The translations under genes were made by a program, and so were the position numbers. Below the pieces are notes generated by a model, which did no database searches, had not been told where the DNA came from, and saw only the letters and a program-made list of their open reading frames with translations. Positions 36,083 through 43,183 of a DNA stretch of 57,903 nucleotides are shown here, one piece after another (position 1 is the stretch's first letter; each line of letters opens with the position of its first letter). The stretch lies in contig NZ_KI270978.1 of assembly GCF_000469305.1 (NCBI RefSeq), positions 1 through 57,903 on the forward strand, read 5' to 3'. This DNA is from Faecalitalea cylindroides ATCC 27803 (GTDB lineage: Bacteria > Bacillota_I > Bacilli_A > Erysipelotrichales > Erysipelotrichaceae).

Positions 36083-37675
36083 TTAAAATGATTTATTTCT
36101 TCGATGAAGCTGCAACATCTTGAAAAATAACCAAATTGACATTGCAAGTGCACTCATGAATCCAACAAATCCCAAAGCCGGTATGCCTAAAATCTTAGGA
36201 TCCATATCCGTTGTACAAATCAAAGATGATGCCATCAATAAAGCTGCAATCAAAATACAGATGATAAGCCTATTGATCATTCTATCAATCTTGGCAATTG
36301 GTTGTTCTGAACCCATAAGATTTAAGTTCACTTTCACTTGACCACGCTGTACCATCTTTAATACATCACTGGATTGTACACTTAAATCTAGTCCTTTTAC
36401 AAATGCGTCAATTGATTTTGATGCGATTTTTTTAGCTTCTTTTCCTAAATCTACATGCGTTAAGGTTGCTTTGTGATTTGCGATGATCTTCATCATATTA
36501 CACGAAGGATCCAAATCATTCAAGGTTGCCTCTATTGTCATCATGCTTCTTGCCAACATTGAGATCCCCTTTGGTAAAGCAATGTGATAATGATGACAAA
36601 TGGTAAAGACATCTTGAACCATAACACCTAAATCCATTTCCGAAAAAGAAAGATTTAAATATTGATTCATAAACCTTTCAATTTCATTGGTAAAAGCCGG
36701 ATAATCAATCTCCTGATTTACAATACCCAGCGTTAAGATCGTATCTACTAATTTAGTAGTATCACGTAAAGCCAAAGCTCGAACTGCGTCTTTCATCAAT
36801 TCACGATCTCTTCTTTCCAAGATTCCCATCATTCCAAAATCGATCCATACGATTTTATCATCGCGGATTCGCAAGTTTCCTGAATGTGGATCTGCATGAA
36901 AGAAACCATACTCAATGACTTGTGAAATATAGTTGTATGCAAGCTTGTCAGCAATCTCTACTCGATCATACCCTTCACTATCTAACTTTTCTGTATCTGA
37001 TATCTCAATTCCTTCAATATATTCCATGACCAAAACTTGATGTGTTGTATACTCATCATAGATTTTGGGTGCATAAACAAAATTACAATCTTTAAAAAGA
37101 CGTTTAAATCGTTTGGCAAACATTGCCTCATTGGTAAAATCCATTTCCTGCTTTGCCGCCGTCCAAAATTCATCGATCACCATATTTAGATCAATTACTG
37201 AACTTACGATATCAGAAAGATTCAATACCTTGACAGCTTTTCGTAATAAGCTTACATCTCGTTCCATTCGCTCATAGATATAAGGACGCTGGATTTTCAA
37301 GACAACAGACTGTCCATTTTTCAATTGAGCGAAATGAACCTGTGCAATCGAAGCAGAGCCTAAAGGTTCCATATCAATGCTTTCATAAATTTCTGTCCAA
37401 GATTTTTGATACGCCTCATTTAAGATTGTTTGTACTGTATCAAAATCCATAGGTGTAACAGAACTTCTAAGTTTCATCAACTCTTTACAATAACGCTCTG
37501 AAAACATATCCTGTCGCGTTGACATGATTTGTCCAATTTTTACAAAAGTTGGACCAAGGTCTTCCAATATCTCACGAAACTTTACAGGATCGATTCCTTT
37601 TTCAATATGATGTTTATGTAGAATGGATAAGATTTGAGCAAATCGTGCTCTACTTGATAAGATCTTCTGTTCCAT
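36083..37675 (-). CDS. ABC1/UbiB-family atypical kinase
   Basis: A 530-residue membrane-bound atypical kinase/ATPase. It has the Lys motif VVLKIQRPYI, the KxGQ-type motif PTFVKIGQIMSTR near the N-terminus, the catalytic region FFHADPHSGNL and metal Asp in VWIDFGMMG. Two hydrophobic helices end the protein (about 478-525). In respiring bacteria UbiB helps make quinones; the role in this probably fermentative organism is unknown. ATG 37675 is preceded by GGAGAGG; a longer frame overlaps the upstream small gene entirely. Confidence 0.88.
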   Translation of the reverse strand: MEQKILSSRARFAQILSILHKHHIEKGIDPVKFREILEDLGPTFVKIGQIMSTRQDMFSERYCKELMKLRSSVTPMDFDTVQTILNEAYQKSWTEIYESIDMEPLGSASIAQVHFAQLKNGQSVVLKIQRPYIYERMERDVSLLRKAVKVLNLSDIVSSVIDLNMVIDEFWTAAKQEMDFTNEAMFAKRFKRLFKDCNFVYAPKIYDEYTTHQVLVMEYIEGIEISDTEKLDSEGYDRVEIADKLAYNYISQVIEYGFFHADPHSGNLRIRDDKIVWIDFGMMGILERRDRELMKDAVRALALRDTTKLVDTILTLGIVNQEIDYPAFTNEIERFMNQYLNLSFSEMDLGVMVQDVFTICHHYHIALPKGISMLARSMMTIEATLNDLDPSCNMMKIIANHKATLTHVDLGKEAKKIASKSIDAFVKGLDLSVQSSDVLKMVQRGQVKVNLNLMGSEQPIAKIDRMINRLIICILIAALLMASSLICTTDMDPKILGIPALGFVGFMSALAMSIWLFFKMLQLHRRNKSF

Positions 37676-37853
37676 CTGCTCTATTCCTCTCCTTCTTTCT
37701 ATGCAAAGGAGTATTGTTGATTGCATCTGTTTTGAACCAGGTCTTATATACATCCTTACCGGCATCCAAAACATCACGAATCACATTCGTTCCAGAAAAC
37801 AAGATATTGTCTAATAAATTTTGCCAATCCTTTTCCATTGAATGTTTTTTCAT
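37650..37853 (-). CDS. Small hypothetical protein upstream of the UbiB-like kinase
   Basis: A 67-residue charged, helical protein of unknown function, with core LFSGTNVIRDVLDAGKDVYK. It has a good GAGG site 6 nt before the ATG and overlaps the kinase start by 26 nt, so the pair is translationally coupled. Phasin-like small proteins beside UbiB/AarF genes occur in other Firmicutes; homology here is only suggested by position and helix pattern. Confidence 0.65.
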   Translation of the reverse strand: MKKHSMEKDWQNLLDNILFSGTNVIRDVLDAGKDVYKTWFKTDAINNTPLHRKKERNRADGTEDLIK

Positions 37854-37893
37854 AACTACCTCGCTAGAAACATTTTAGCACAGAATGTAAAAA

Positions 37894-37927
37894 AAGAAGA
37901 GATAACTATTTAACAGTTTCTCTTCTT
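37894..37927 (-). terminator. Minus-strand terminator
   Basis: A long stem of AAGAAGAGATAACT with AGTTTCTCTTCTT (one bulge), followed on the minus strand by T7, after the 182-residue gene. Confidence 0.75.
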
Positions 37928-37939
37928 TCCTACAAATCA

Positions 37940-38488
37940 TCAATAATATTGTTCTCCTGTATCTAAATATTCATTCTGATACTCTTGACTGTCTGAGTCA
38001 AGTATTCGCACATTTGATCCATAACGAACTTTAATATTAAAGTATTCTGGATCGATACTTTTTCGTGTTACTGTTTTGTTTTTCCATACATCTAGATAAT
38101 CTTGAAAGTTCGATATACTATTACCATTTATGTCGATCCAAGTAAGTTCAGATGAAAACTTAATAGTGGTCGTATCTCCTAGTTCACTAACTTCTGTTGC
38201 AAACTTATCATTATATTCTAGAACTACTTCATTTGGAGCAAGTGTTGAATCCTGACGGCTCTCAACAATATAGATGTCATTGACAATTGAATAATTGGAC
38301 TGGTCATATAACGACGTATCTAAGACCACATTCTTCGTTTTTTCATTAATAACAATTGATTCAGTTTTAGATTTGCTTTTCTCCACTGTTTCGATTACAT
38401 CTATATGGCTTACTTCAGCAGCGAATACAAAACATCCACTTAATACAATCACTATAGAAGCCACAAATAATATCATTATTTTACGCAT
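37940..38488 (-). CDS. Exported or lipoprotein of unknown function
   Basis: A 182-residue protein with an N-terminal signal. The hydrophobic stretch ends VLSGC, a possible lipobox (Cys19), though it continues hydrophobic for some residues, so a plain signal peptide or anchor is also possible. The rest is polar and beta-rich, not recognised. It overlaps the HAAS gene stop by one base (TGATG) and is the last gene of the PadR-controlled operon, hence possibly a cell-envelope sensor or effector. Confidence 0.7.
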   Translation of the reverse strand: MRKIMILFVASIVIVLSGCFVFAAEVSHIDVIETVEKSKSKTESIVINEKTKNVVLDTSLYDQSNYSIVNDIYIVESRQDSTLAPNEVVLEYNDKFATEVSELGDTTTIKFSSELTWIDINGNSISNFQDYLDVWKNKTVTRKSIDPEYFNIKVRYGSNVRILDSDSQEYQNEYLDTGEQYY

Positions 38489-39420
38489 CAGTCATCACCT
38501 CTTTTTTTAGGCCATACATGAATCAAAAACCAAAGTATGCTTATGGAACCGCAAATCAAACCTAAGAATATCAAATATAATCCAATGCTTGTTGCCTGTT
38601 CTGTGATACTGACAAAAATCATTGCGAAGAATATCACACTAAATGAAATCAAGGCAATGACAACCGGAATAGCTACCATGACGATCAATATCTTGGCAAG
38701 AATATGAGTTCCCTCATTATTAATTGGAGGTGTTTTCATACGCTGATGATAAAGAGGAGCTCTATCTTTTGGTAAAGGTGGGAGTTTTTCTTCATTATCA
38801 TCATTACCATTTACTAATGTACGAGATTCCTGATTCCAAGTATTCTTTATATCTTCCATAACACCGACCTGACGAATGCTGGCTTTATTTTTATAACGAT
38901 TGATTCGTCTAGACATAACGGAGAAAAAGAAGAAGACACCCGCTAAAAAGTAAACAACAGCCCATAAAAATTCTAACAAGTTTTCAATAAAATATAAATA
39001 TCCTCCTGAAAAGCTAAATAATAACGATATAAATAGATTTCCTAAAAGATCCACGATCAAGACTTTTCCTATAAATAAGATAATCAATAGTACGAAAGCA
39101 TCAAATACAATATGGAAGAAATCATTCACTGAGAGATTCCCTAAACGATTTAATAAACTTTCTGAACGAACATAAACTTTGTCCAGTGTCTTATCAACCT
39201 TTGTTTGCACATTATCCGTATTGATCTTATAAGCATCTAGGATTTCCTCAGCCAATTCATCTACATCTCCAAAACCAGAAACCGCATCTTCTTCCGAGAC
39301 ACCTGTTGCCATTTTGTCATCGATATATGTTCCGTATTCCATAAGAATATCTTTTCTTTCAGTCTCATTGATACGGTCCAATTTCTTTTCTAATTGATTT
39401 AAAAACTCCTGCTTATTCAT
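38488..39420 (-). CDS. HAAS/DUF1700 domain membrane protein
   Basis: A 310-residue protein. The N-terminal HAAS domain (about 1-65) has the typical LEKKLDRINETERKDILMEY and AVSGFGDVDELAEEIL motifs. Two membrane clusters follow (about 90-170 and 240-300), separated by a charged linker. HAAS proteins usually pair with PadR-like regulators, as here. ATG 39420 has GGAGG 9 nt upstream and lies inside the padR end. Confidence 0.85.
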   Translation of the reverse strand: MNKQEFLNQLEKKLDRINETERKDILMEYGTYIDDKMATGVSEEDAVSGFGDVDELAEEILDAYKINTDNVQTKVDKTLDKVYVRSESLLNRLGNLSVNDFFHIVFDAFVLLIILFIGKVLIVDLLGNLFISLLFSFSGGYLYFIENLLEFLWAVVYFLAGVFFFFSVMSRRINRYKNKASIRQVGVMEDIKNTWNQESRTLVNGNDDNEEKLPPLPKDRAPLYHQRMKTPPINNEGTHILAKILIVMVAIPVVIALISFSVIFFAMIFVSITEQATSIGLYLIFLGLICGSISILWFLIHVWPKKRGDD

Positions 39421-39733
39421 TGTTCTCTTCCTCCAAAAAGTCACTAACTCGTTTTGAGAATTCATTCCATTCCTTCAAAAGTTCTTGATATTTGGAAATT
39501 CCTGCTGCCGTAATATGATAATACTTACGTGGAGGTCCTTCCGTTGATTCTTTTAGATATGACTCTAGTAGATGATCGTTCAACAGTCTTTTTAAAAGAG
39601 GATAAATCGTACCTTCATTCACATCGACTACTTCAGATATTTTAGTAACTAACTGATATCCATATAGATCTTTATGAGATATTGATTGAAGAACGATCAA
39701 TTCTAGAACACCTTTTTTAAATTGTGTATTCAT
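39413..39733 (-). CDS. PadR-family transcriptional regulator
   Basis: A 106-residue PadR winged-helix repressor. It has the N-terminal signature KKGVLELIVLQSISHKDLYGY, the wing motif EGTIYPLLKRLL and GPPRKYYHITAAG. It likely represses its own operon. Its start overlaps the upstream flavodoxin gene by 17 nt and its end overlaps the HAAS gene by 8 nt. Confidence 0.92.
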   Translation of the reverse strand: MNTQFKKGVLELIVLQSISHKDLYGYQLVTKISEVVDVNEGTIYPLLKRLLNDHLLESYLKESTEGPPRKYYHITAAGISKYQELLKEWNEFSKRVSDFLEEENNE

Positions 39734-40145
39734 GTTCTATCTTGATTTCCTTTCTGATGAATCGTTTCTGCAAAGTAGGTTCAAATAATGAGATCCATAT
39801 TTTTTCTTTTAATGTTGGCTCAATGTATGGTTTTGACTGAACATATGTAAAGATTTGTTTATCAATATTGTTTTCATATTTAAGTTTTAGTCTTGAGCTC
39901 TCGTTAGATGGCATTGATCCAACCGCTACGATTTCAATGCAGGAGAACAAATTCTCCGCTTTAACAAGACCTTGGATCTTTCCCTTTTTGATCCATCCAC
40001 AAAAGATAACCGGCACTTCTTGAAACGAATAACCATTAATGTGCATGATGTTGATCAAAGGCAGATTATATTTATCTGCAATCATTTTCGCAATTTGTTT
40101 TGTTGATCCATGTTTTGAACAATATATTACAGCTCTTGGGTTCAT
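39717..40145 (-). CDS. Flavodoxin-domain protein
   Basis: A 142-residue flavodoxin-like protein. It has an FMN-loop-like YCSKHGSTKQIAK at the N-terminus and a beta-alpha pattern after it; the C-terminal third is basic and lacks clear flavodoxin motifs. Function unknown, possibly related to protoporphyrinogen-oxidase-type flavodoxins. ATG 40145 has GAGGTG upstream. It is the first gene of the padR operon. Confidence 0.75.
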   Translation of the reverse strand: MNPRAVIYCSKHGSTKQIAKMIADKYNLPLINIMHINGYSFQEVPVIFCGWIKKGKIQGLVKAENLFSCIEIVAVGSMPSNESSRLKLKYENNIDKQIFTYVQSKPYIEPTLKEKIWISLFEPTLQKRFIRKEIKIEHEYTI

Positions 40146-40167
40146 ATGTATCACCTCTTACACTATT

Positions 40168-40196
40168 ATAATAAACATACTACTTTGCATTGTCAA
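40168..40196 (-). promoter_or_regulatory. Promoter of the flavodoxin-padR operon
   Basis: On the minus strand a perfect TTGACA, 17-nt spacer, TATTAT. A TACTT-N9-AAGTA dyad overlaps the -35 and could be an operator for the PadR protein (inference). Confidence 0.65.
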
Positions 40197-40233
40197 GTAC
40201 CTAGTTTAAAATAATACTATTTTTAATCAAGCA

Positions 40234-40365
40234 CTAAAAAAAGCTGCCTAAGCAGCTTATTTTGTATATTATGTATGTGTTCTCAGACATACCTAATAAA
40301 GATGCCATTTTTGCTTGAGAAATACCTCTTAAGCGTCTTGCTTGCTCAGGAGTATATTTGTCCAT
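40234..40365 (-). CDS. Truncated Cro-like XRE helix-turn-helix protein running into attL
   Basis: A 43-residue frame with the first part of an XRE domain (EQARRLRGISQAKMASLLGM, then SENTY) that loses similarity exactly at the attL core. Its last 11 residues are encoded by attL and the chromosomal terminator hairpin. It is divergent from the repressor, in the position of a Cro gene. It is probably non-functional as a full HTH because later helices are missing; antagonism of the repressor cannot be excluded. The start has AGGAG 11 nt upstream. Confidence 0.6.
   Translation of the reverse strand: MDKYTPEQARRLRGISQAKMASLLGMSENTYIIYKISCLGSFF
40236..40258 (-). terminator. Displaced native terminator of the LRR gene, next to attL
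   Basis: AAGCTGC/GCAGCTT with a 4-nt loop and a T-run on the minus strand. It begins at the attL copy. Since the attR copy is the end of the LRR gene, this hairpin most likely followed the LRR stop codon before the element inserted. Confidence 0.7.
40257..40268. repeat. attL core repeat
   Basis: TTATTTTGTATA, identical to 45190-45201. On its left is a terminator matching the expected downstream side of the LRR gene; on its right is element DNA. Confidence 0.7.
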
Positions 40366-40390
40366 TACATATTCTCTCCTTTCTCTTTTT

Positions 40391-40412
40391 GTGTGCCATA
40401 TATTTGGCACAC
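40391..40412. promoter_or_regulatory. Repressor operator O1
   Basis: Perfect GTGTGCCA-N6-TGGCACAC. It lies at the predicted transcription start of the leftward promoter. Confidence 0.7.
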
Positions 40413-40416
40413 TTAT

Positions 40417-40445
40417 AATATACACTCTGTTTCAAATAAATGCAA
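40417..40445 (-). promoter_or_regulatory. Leftward promoter for the Cro-like gene
   Basis: On the minus strand TTGCAT, 17-nt spacer, TATATT. O1 lies just downstream and O2 touches the -35. Confidence 0.55.
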
Positions 40446-40458
40446 CAATATTTTGTTG
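40443..40458. promoter_or_regulatory. Repressor operator O2
   Basis: CAACA-N6-TGTTG, the same spacing as O1 and O3. It overlaps the -35 boxes of both divergent promoters. Confidence 0.5.
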
Positions 40459-40483
40459 ATATTTACCATTTTTTTGGTACAAT
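40456..40483 (+). promoter_or_regulatory. Promoter of the repressor gene
   Basis: TTGATA, 16-nt spacer, TACAAT. It overlaps O2 (-35) and O3 (-10), as in autoregulated phage repressors. Confidence 0.6.
40464..40479. promoter_or_regulatory. Repressor operator O3
   Basis: TACCA-N6-TGGTA, the same architecture as O1 (CCA-N6-TGG core), centred 21 bp (two helical turns) from O2. Confidence 0.6.
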
Positions 40484-40510
40484 GAAATTGAGATATAAGG
40501 AAGTGATAAA

Positions 40511-41227
40511 ATGCCAGAAAAAAATATAATCGATATGGAGCTCTATGTATCTATCGGTAAGCAGATAAAAGAAGGCAGAACAAGAAAAGGCATCAGCTTA
40601 GACACTCTATCTGATTTAATTGGTGGAATTAAAACAAAATCAACTCTCAAAAGATATGAAGATGGCAATTCACGAATCGAAATGGATGTTTTAAAAATGA
40701 TTTGTGATCAAATAGGATTAGATTATTTGGATGTAATTTCTAAAGCTAGAGAATCCTTAAACAAGGACCAAGTCGAAACTTTATCTAAAGTAAATATCAT
40801 CTTTGATGATTACTTCCCTCTTCATTACTGTACCAATCTATCAGCTGGATCACCTACTGAATTATTAGAAGCAGAACCAGATGCTGTGGTGTATGTTCCA
40901 ATCAAGTTCCAGAATCGTAAAAAAAGGCTCCATGCCTTTCAGGTAAATGGAACTAGTATGAACAATGTTATTCAGGATGGATCTATCGTAGTAGCTGAAG
41001 AAGTTCCAGATACAGTGCTAAAAGAAGGAACTATCGTTGTGGCTTGGCTTAATGGAGATGCTACAGTGAAGAGGTTATATCCCGGAGATAGTCAAGTGAC
41101 ATTGATGCCGGATAGTACGGATAAAGGTCACCAACCAATTATCATAAACACTGATGAAGATCAAATATATATTTTAGGCCGCGTGATCTGGCACATGAAT
41201 CCAGATAATATTTCTGATTTGTATTAA
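40511..41227 (+). CDS. cI/LexA-like phage repressor with S24 autocleavage domain
   Basis: A 238-residue repressor. It has an N-terminal XRE HTH (about 10-65, KSTLKRYEDGNSRIEMDVL) and a C-terminal S24 peptidase domain. The catalytic dyad is visible: Ser149 in NGTSMNN and Lys187 in GDATVKRL. The cleavage site is probably Ala112-Gly113 (LSAGSP). This predicts release by RecA-type activation after DNA damage. It controls the divergent Cro-like gene and itself through O1-O3. The following gene begins 16 nt downstream. Confidence 0.92.
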   Translation: MPEKNIIDMELYVSIGKQIKEGRTRKGISLDTLSDLIGGIKTKSTLKRYEDGNSRIEMDVLKMICDQIGLDYLDVISKARESLNKDQVETLSKVNIIFDDYFPLHYCTNLSAGSPTELLEAEPDAVVYVPIKFQNRKKRLHAFQVNGTSMNNVIQDGSIVVAEEVPDTVLKEGTIVVAWLNGDATVKRLYPGDSQVTLMPDSTDKGHQPIIINTDEDQIYILGRVIWHMNPDNISDLY

Positions 41228-41243
41228 GGAAGAGGGACAAACA

Positions 41244-42566
41244 ATGGGACTTTTTAATAAAAAAGAATTACAACGTATTTCTGAATTAGAACAACAAAAT
41301 ACAAAATTACAAAAAATAATTGATGATCTTGGTGCATCAGATATTATAAAAATTAAAAATCATATTACAGAATTAAAAAATGAATATGAATTAGAAAAAA
41401 GTAAGTTTGAAAATAATTTAGCGGATTACAGTAAAAAGATAGAAAATTTAAAAAAATCTATAAACGCGTTAAATTCAGAAGTGAATTCAAAAAGAAGTGA
41501 GTTATTTGACATTTCAGAAGAAATAAATTTACAGGATTTTGGAATTTATAAACCTCACTATGATTGTCTTTCATCTGAACAATATAAAGAACGTATTACC
41601 GGTAACCGATTATTACAAAAAAAGATGATTAAAGAAAAAACTGCTATGAATTATTTTGATGGTTGGACATTAGATGGTAGTAAATCAAAAGGCCGTGCAA
41701 TGAACAACGATAACATGAAGATGGTGATGCGTGCTTTCAATTATGAATGTGATTCAATTATTGACAAAGTAAAATACAATAACATTGAAAAAATTAAAGA
41801 TCAAATCTATAAATCTGCTAATACTATCAATAAATTAAATATTAGAAATAAAATTGAGATACGACCTGAATATATAAATTTAAAAATTCAAGAACTTGAA
41901 TTAGTTCATGAGTATCGTCAAAAGAAACAAGAAGAGAAAGAAATTCTCAGAGAACAAAGGGCTGAAGAGCGTGAACAGGCAAAACTTCAAAAAGAAATAG
42001 AGGCTGAACGCAAAAAAATTCAAAAAGAACAAACTCATTATCAAACTGCAAAAGAAAAATATCTAAAAGAATTAACAACAGCTGAAGACTCGCAAAAAGA
42101 AGATATTGTAAACAAAATAAAAGACATTGATAATCACTTAGAAGAAATAAATAAGAATTTACAAGATATCGATTACAGACAATCGAATCAAAGAGCTGGA
42201 TATGTATACGTTATTTCAAATATTGGATCTTTCGGAGAAAACATCTATAAAATTGGAATGACTCGTCGTTTAGACCCTCAAGATCGTGTTGATGAACTTG
42301 GGGACGCTTCAGTTCCGTTTACTTTTGATGTTCATGCTATGATTTTTTCTGATGATGCTCCTGCACTAGAAAATGCGTTACATAAAGCCTTTGAAGATAA
42401 AAAAGTAAACCTAGTAAATAACCGAAAAGAATTCTTTAACGTTACTTTAGAAGAAATCAAAAAAGAAGTAAAAAAACATCAAGAAAAAATGATTGAAATT
42501 AAAGATGTTCCTGAAGCTGAACAATACAGAGAATCTTTGATGCTCAGAAAAGCAATGAATAAATAA
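41244..42566 (+). CDS. DUF4041 + T5orf172/MUG113 GIY-YIG nuclease (SNIPE-like)
   Basis: A 440-residue protein. Residues 5-80 form coiled coil, about 85-230 match the DUF4041 type (LQDFGIYKPHYDCLSSEQYK, AMNYFDGWTLDGSKSKGRAM), 225-315 are a charged coiled coil, and 318-410 are a GIY-YIG-like T5orf172/MUG113 domain with GYVYVISN, YKIGMTRR, ELGDASVPF, a candidate catalytic Glu in ALENALHKAF and RKEFF. From memory, this architecture was described as the anti-phage protein SNIPE, which cuts incoming phage DNA at the membrane. Here no membrane helix is present. It lies 16 nt after the repressor, in its transcript. Confidence 0.82.
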   Translation: MGLFNKKELQRISELEQQNTKLQKIIDDLGASDIIKIKNHITELKNEYELEKSKFENNLADYSKKIENLKKSINALNSEVNSKRSELFDISEEINLQDFGIYKPHYDCLSSEQYKERITGNRLLQKKMIKEKTAMNYFDGWTLDGSKSKGRAMNNDNMKMVMRAFNYECDSIIDKVKYNNIEKIKDQIYKSANTINKLNIRNKIEIRPEYINLKIQELELVHEYRQKKQEEKEILREQRAEEREQAKLQKEIEAERKKIQKEQTHYQTAKEKYLKELTTAEDSQKEDIVNKIKDIDNHLEEINKNLQDIDYRQSNQRAGYVYVISNIGSFGENIYKIGMTRRLDPQDRVDELGDASVPFTFDVHAMIFSDDAPALENALHKAFEDKKVNLVNNRKEFFNVTLEEIKKEVKKHQEKMIEIKDVPEAEQYRESLMLRKAMNK

Positions 42567-42568
42567 AC

Positions 42569-42604
42569 CGCATGAACCCAGATGATATATCAGAGTATTA
42601 CTAA
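42569..42604 (+). pseudogene. Scar: second copy of the repressor's 3' end
   Basis: Immediately after the nuclease gene lies RMNPDDISEYY-stop, aligning over 36 nt (about 26 identical) with the repressor's own end, HMNPDNISDLY-stop. It is probably the leftover 3' end of another repressor allele, marking a recombination that inserted or exchanged the nuclease gene. Confidence 0.6.
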
Positions 42605-42640
42605 GGTTTTAACCGCGAAAATGCGGAGGAGGATAAGATT

Positions 42641-43078
42641 ATGAAAAAATTATTAATTGTAGTTACGTGTGTGCCATTGGCCTTCTCATTGGTGGCGTGT
42701 GGTGAATCTAATTCAAGTGAAACATCTGGAGAAGTAGTTACGCAAGAACCTGAAAAGGTAGAAAAAACGTATGAAAGTGTTTTATCGGATTATACACTTC
42801 AGATTCAAAATGCAGTACCTAATTTGATTAACGAATTTAATACGGAAGCAGATGCTTCAGATGGCAGTATTGAGTCATTAGCTGAAATATCCAATAACAA
42901 AGTTCAAGATTTAGCTAAAATTTGTAATGATGGTGTATCAGAAATGGCAGAAATCATGTATGACAAAGGTGATGAATATGAAGTGTATGAAGAATGGGCA
43001 AACCAACTTCAGAATGTTTATATGAGCGAAGCCAACAAAATTCAAGATGCATATATGTCCAGAGCTTCTGCATATTAA
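42641..43078 (+). CDS. Element-borne small lipoprotein
   Basis: A 145-residue lipoprotein with signal MKKLLIVV and lipobox LVACG (Cys20), then a Ser/Glu-rich linker and a helical, acidic domain (about 40-145) without recognised family. A strong GGAGGAGG site lies 8 nt upstream, flanked by a small CCGC/GCGG hairpin. Lipoproteins between repressor and integrase often block superinfecting phage (for example Ltp in Streptococcus phages); that role is inferred from position only. Confidence 0.75.
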   Translation: MKKLLIVVTCVPLAFSLVACGESNSSETSGEVVTQEPEKVEKTYESVLSDYTLQIQNAVPNLINEFNTEADASDGSIESLAEISNNKVQDLAKICNDGVSEMAEIMYDKGDEYEVYEEWANQLQNVYMSEANKIQDAYMSRASAY

Positions 43079-43083
43079 TCGCA

Positions 43084-43118
43084 AATAAAAAAACCTCGGT
43101 CCACGCGGGATACCGAAG
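43084..43118 (-). terminator. Minus-oriented terminator downstream of the plus-strand lipoprotein gene
   Basis: CCTCGGT/ACCGAAG with a 12-nt G+C-rich loop. One pair is C-A on the plus strand but G-U on the minus strand, and the T7 run is on the minus strand, so it terminates leftward transcription. Confidence 0.65.
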
Positions 43119-43183
43119 CCTAATAAGATTATAACATACAAAACATATAAAGAATTTTGGATAAAGGAAAGAAGAATTTGATT

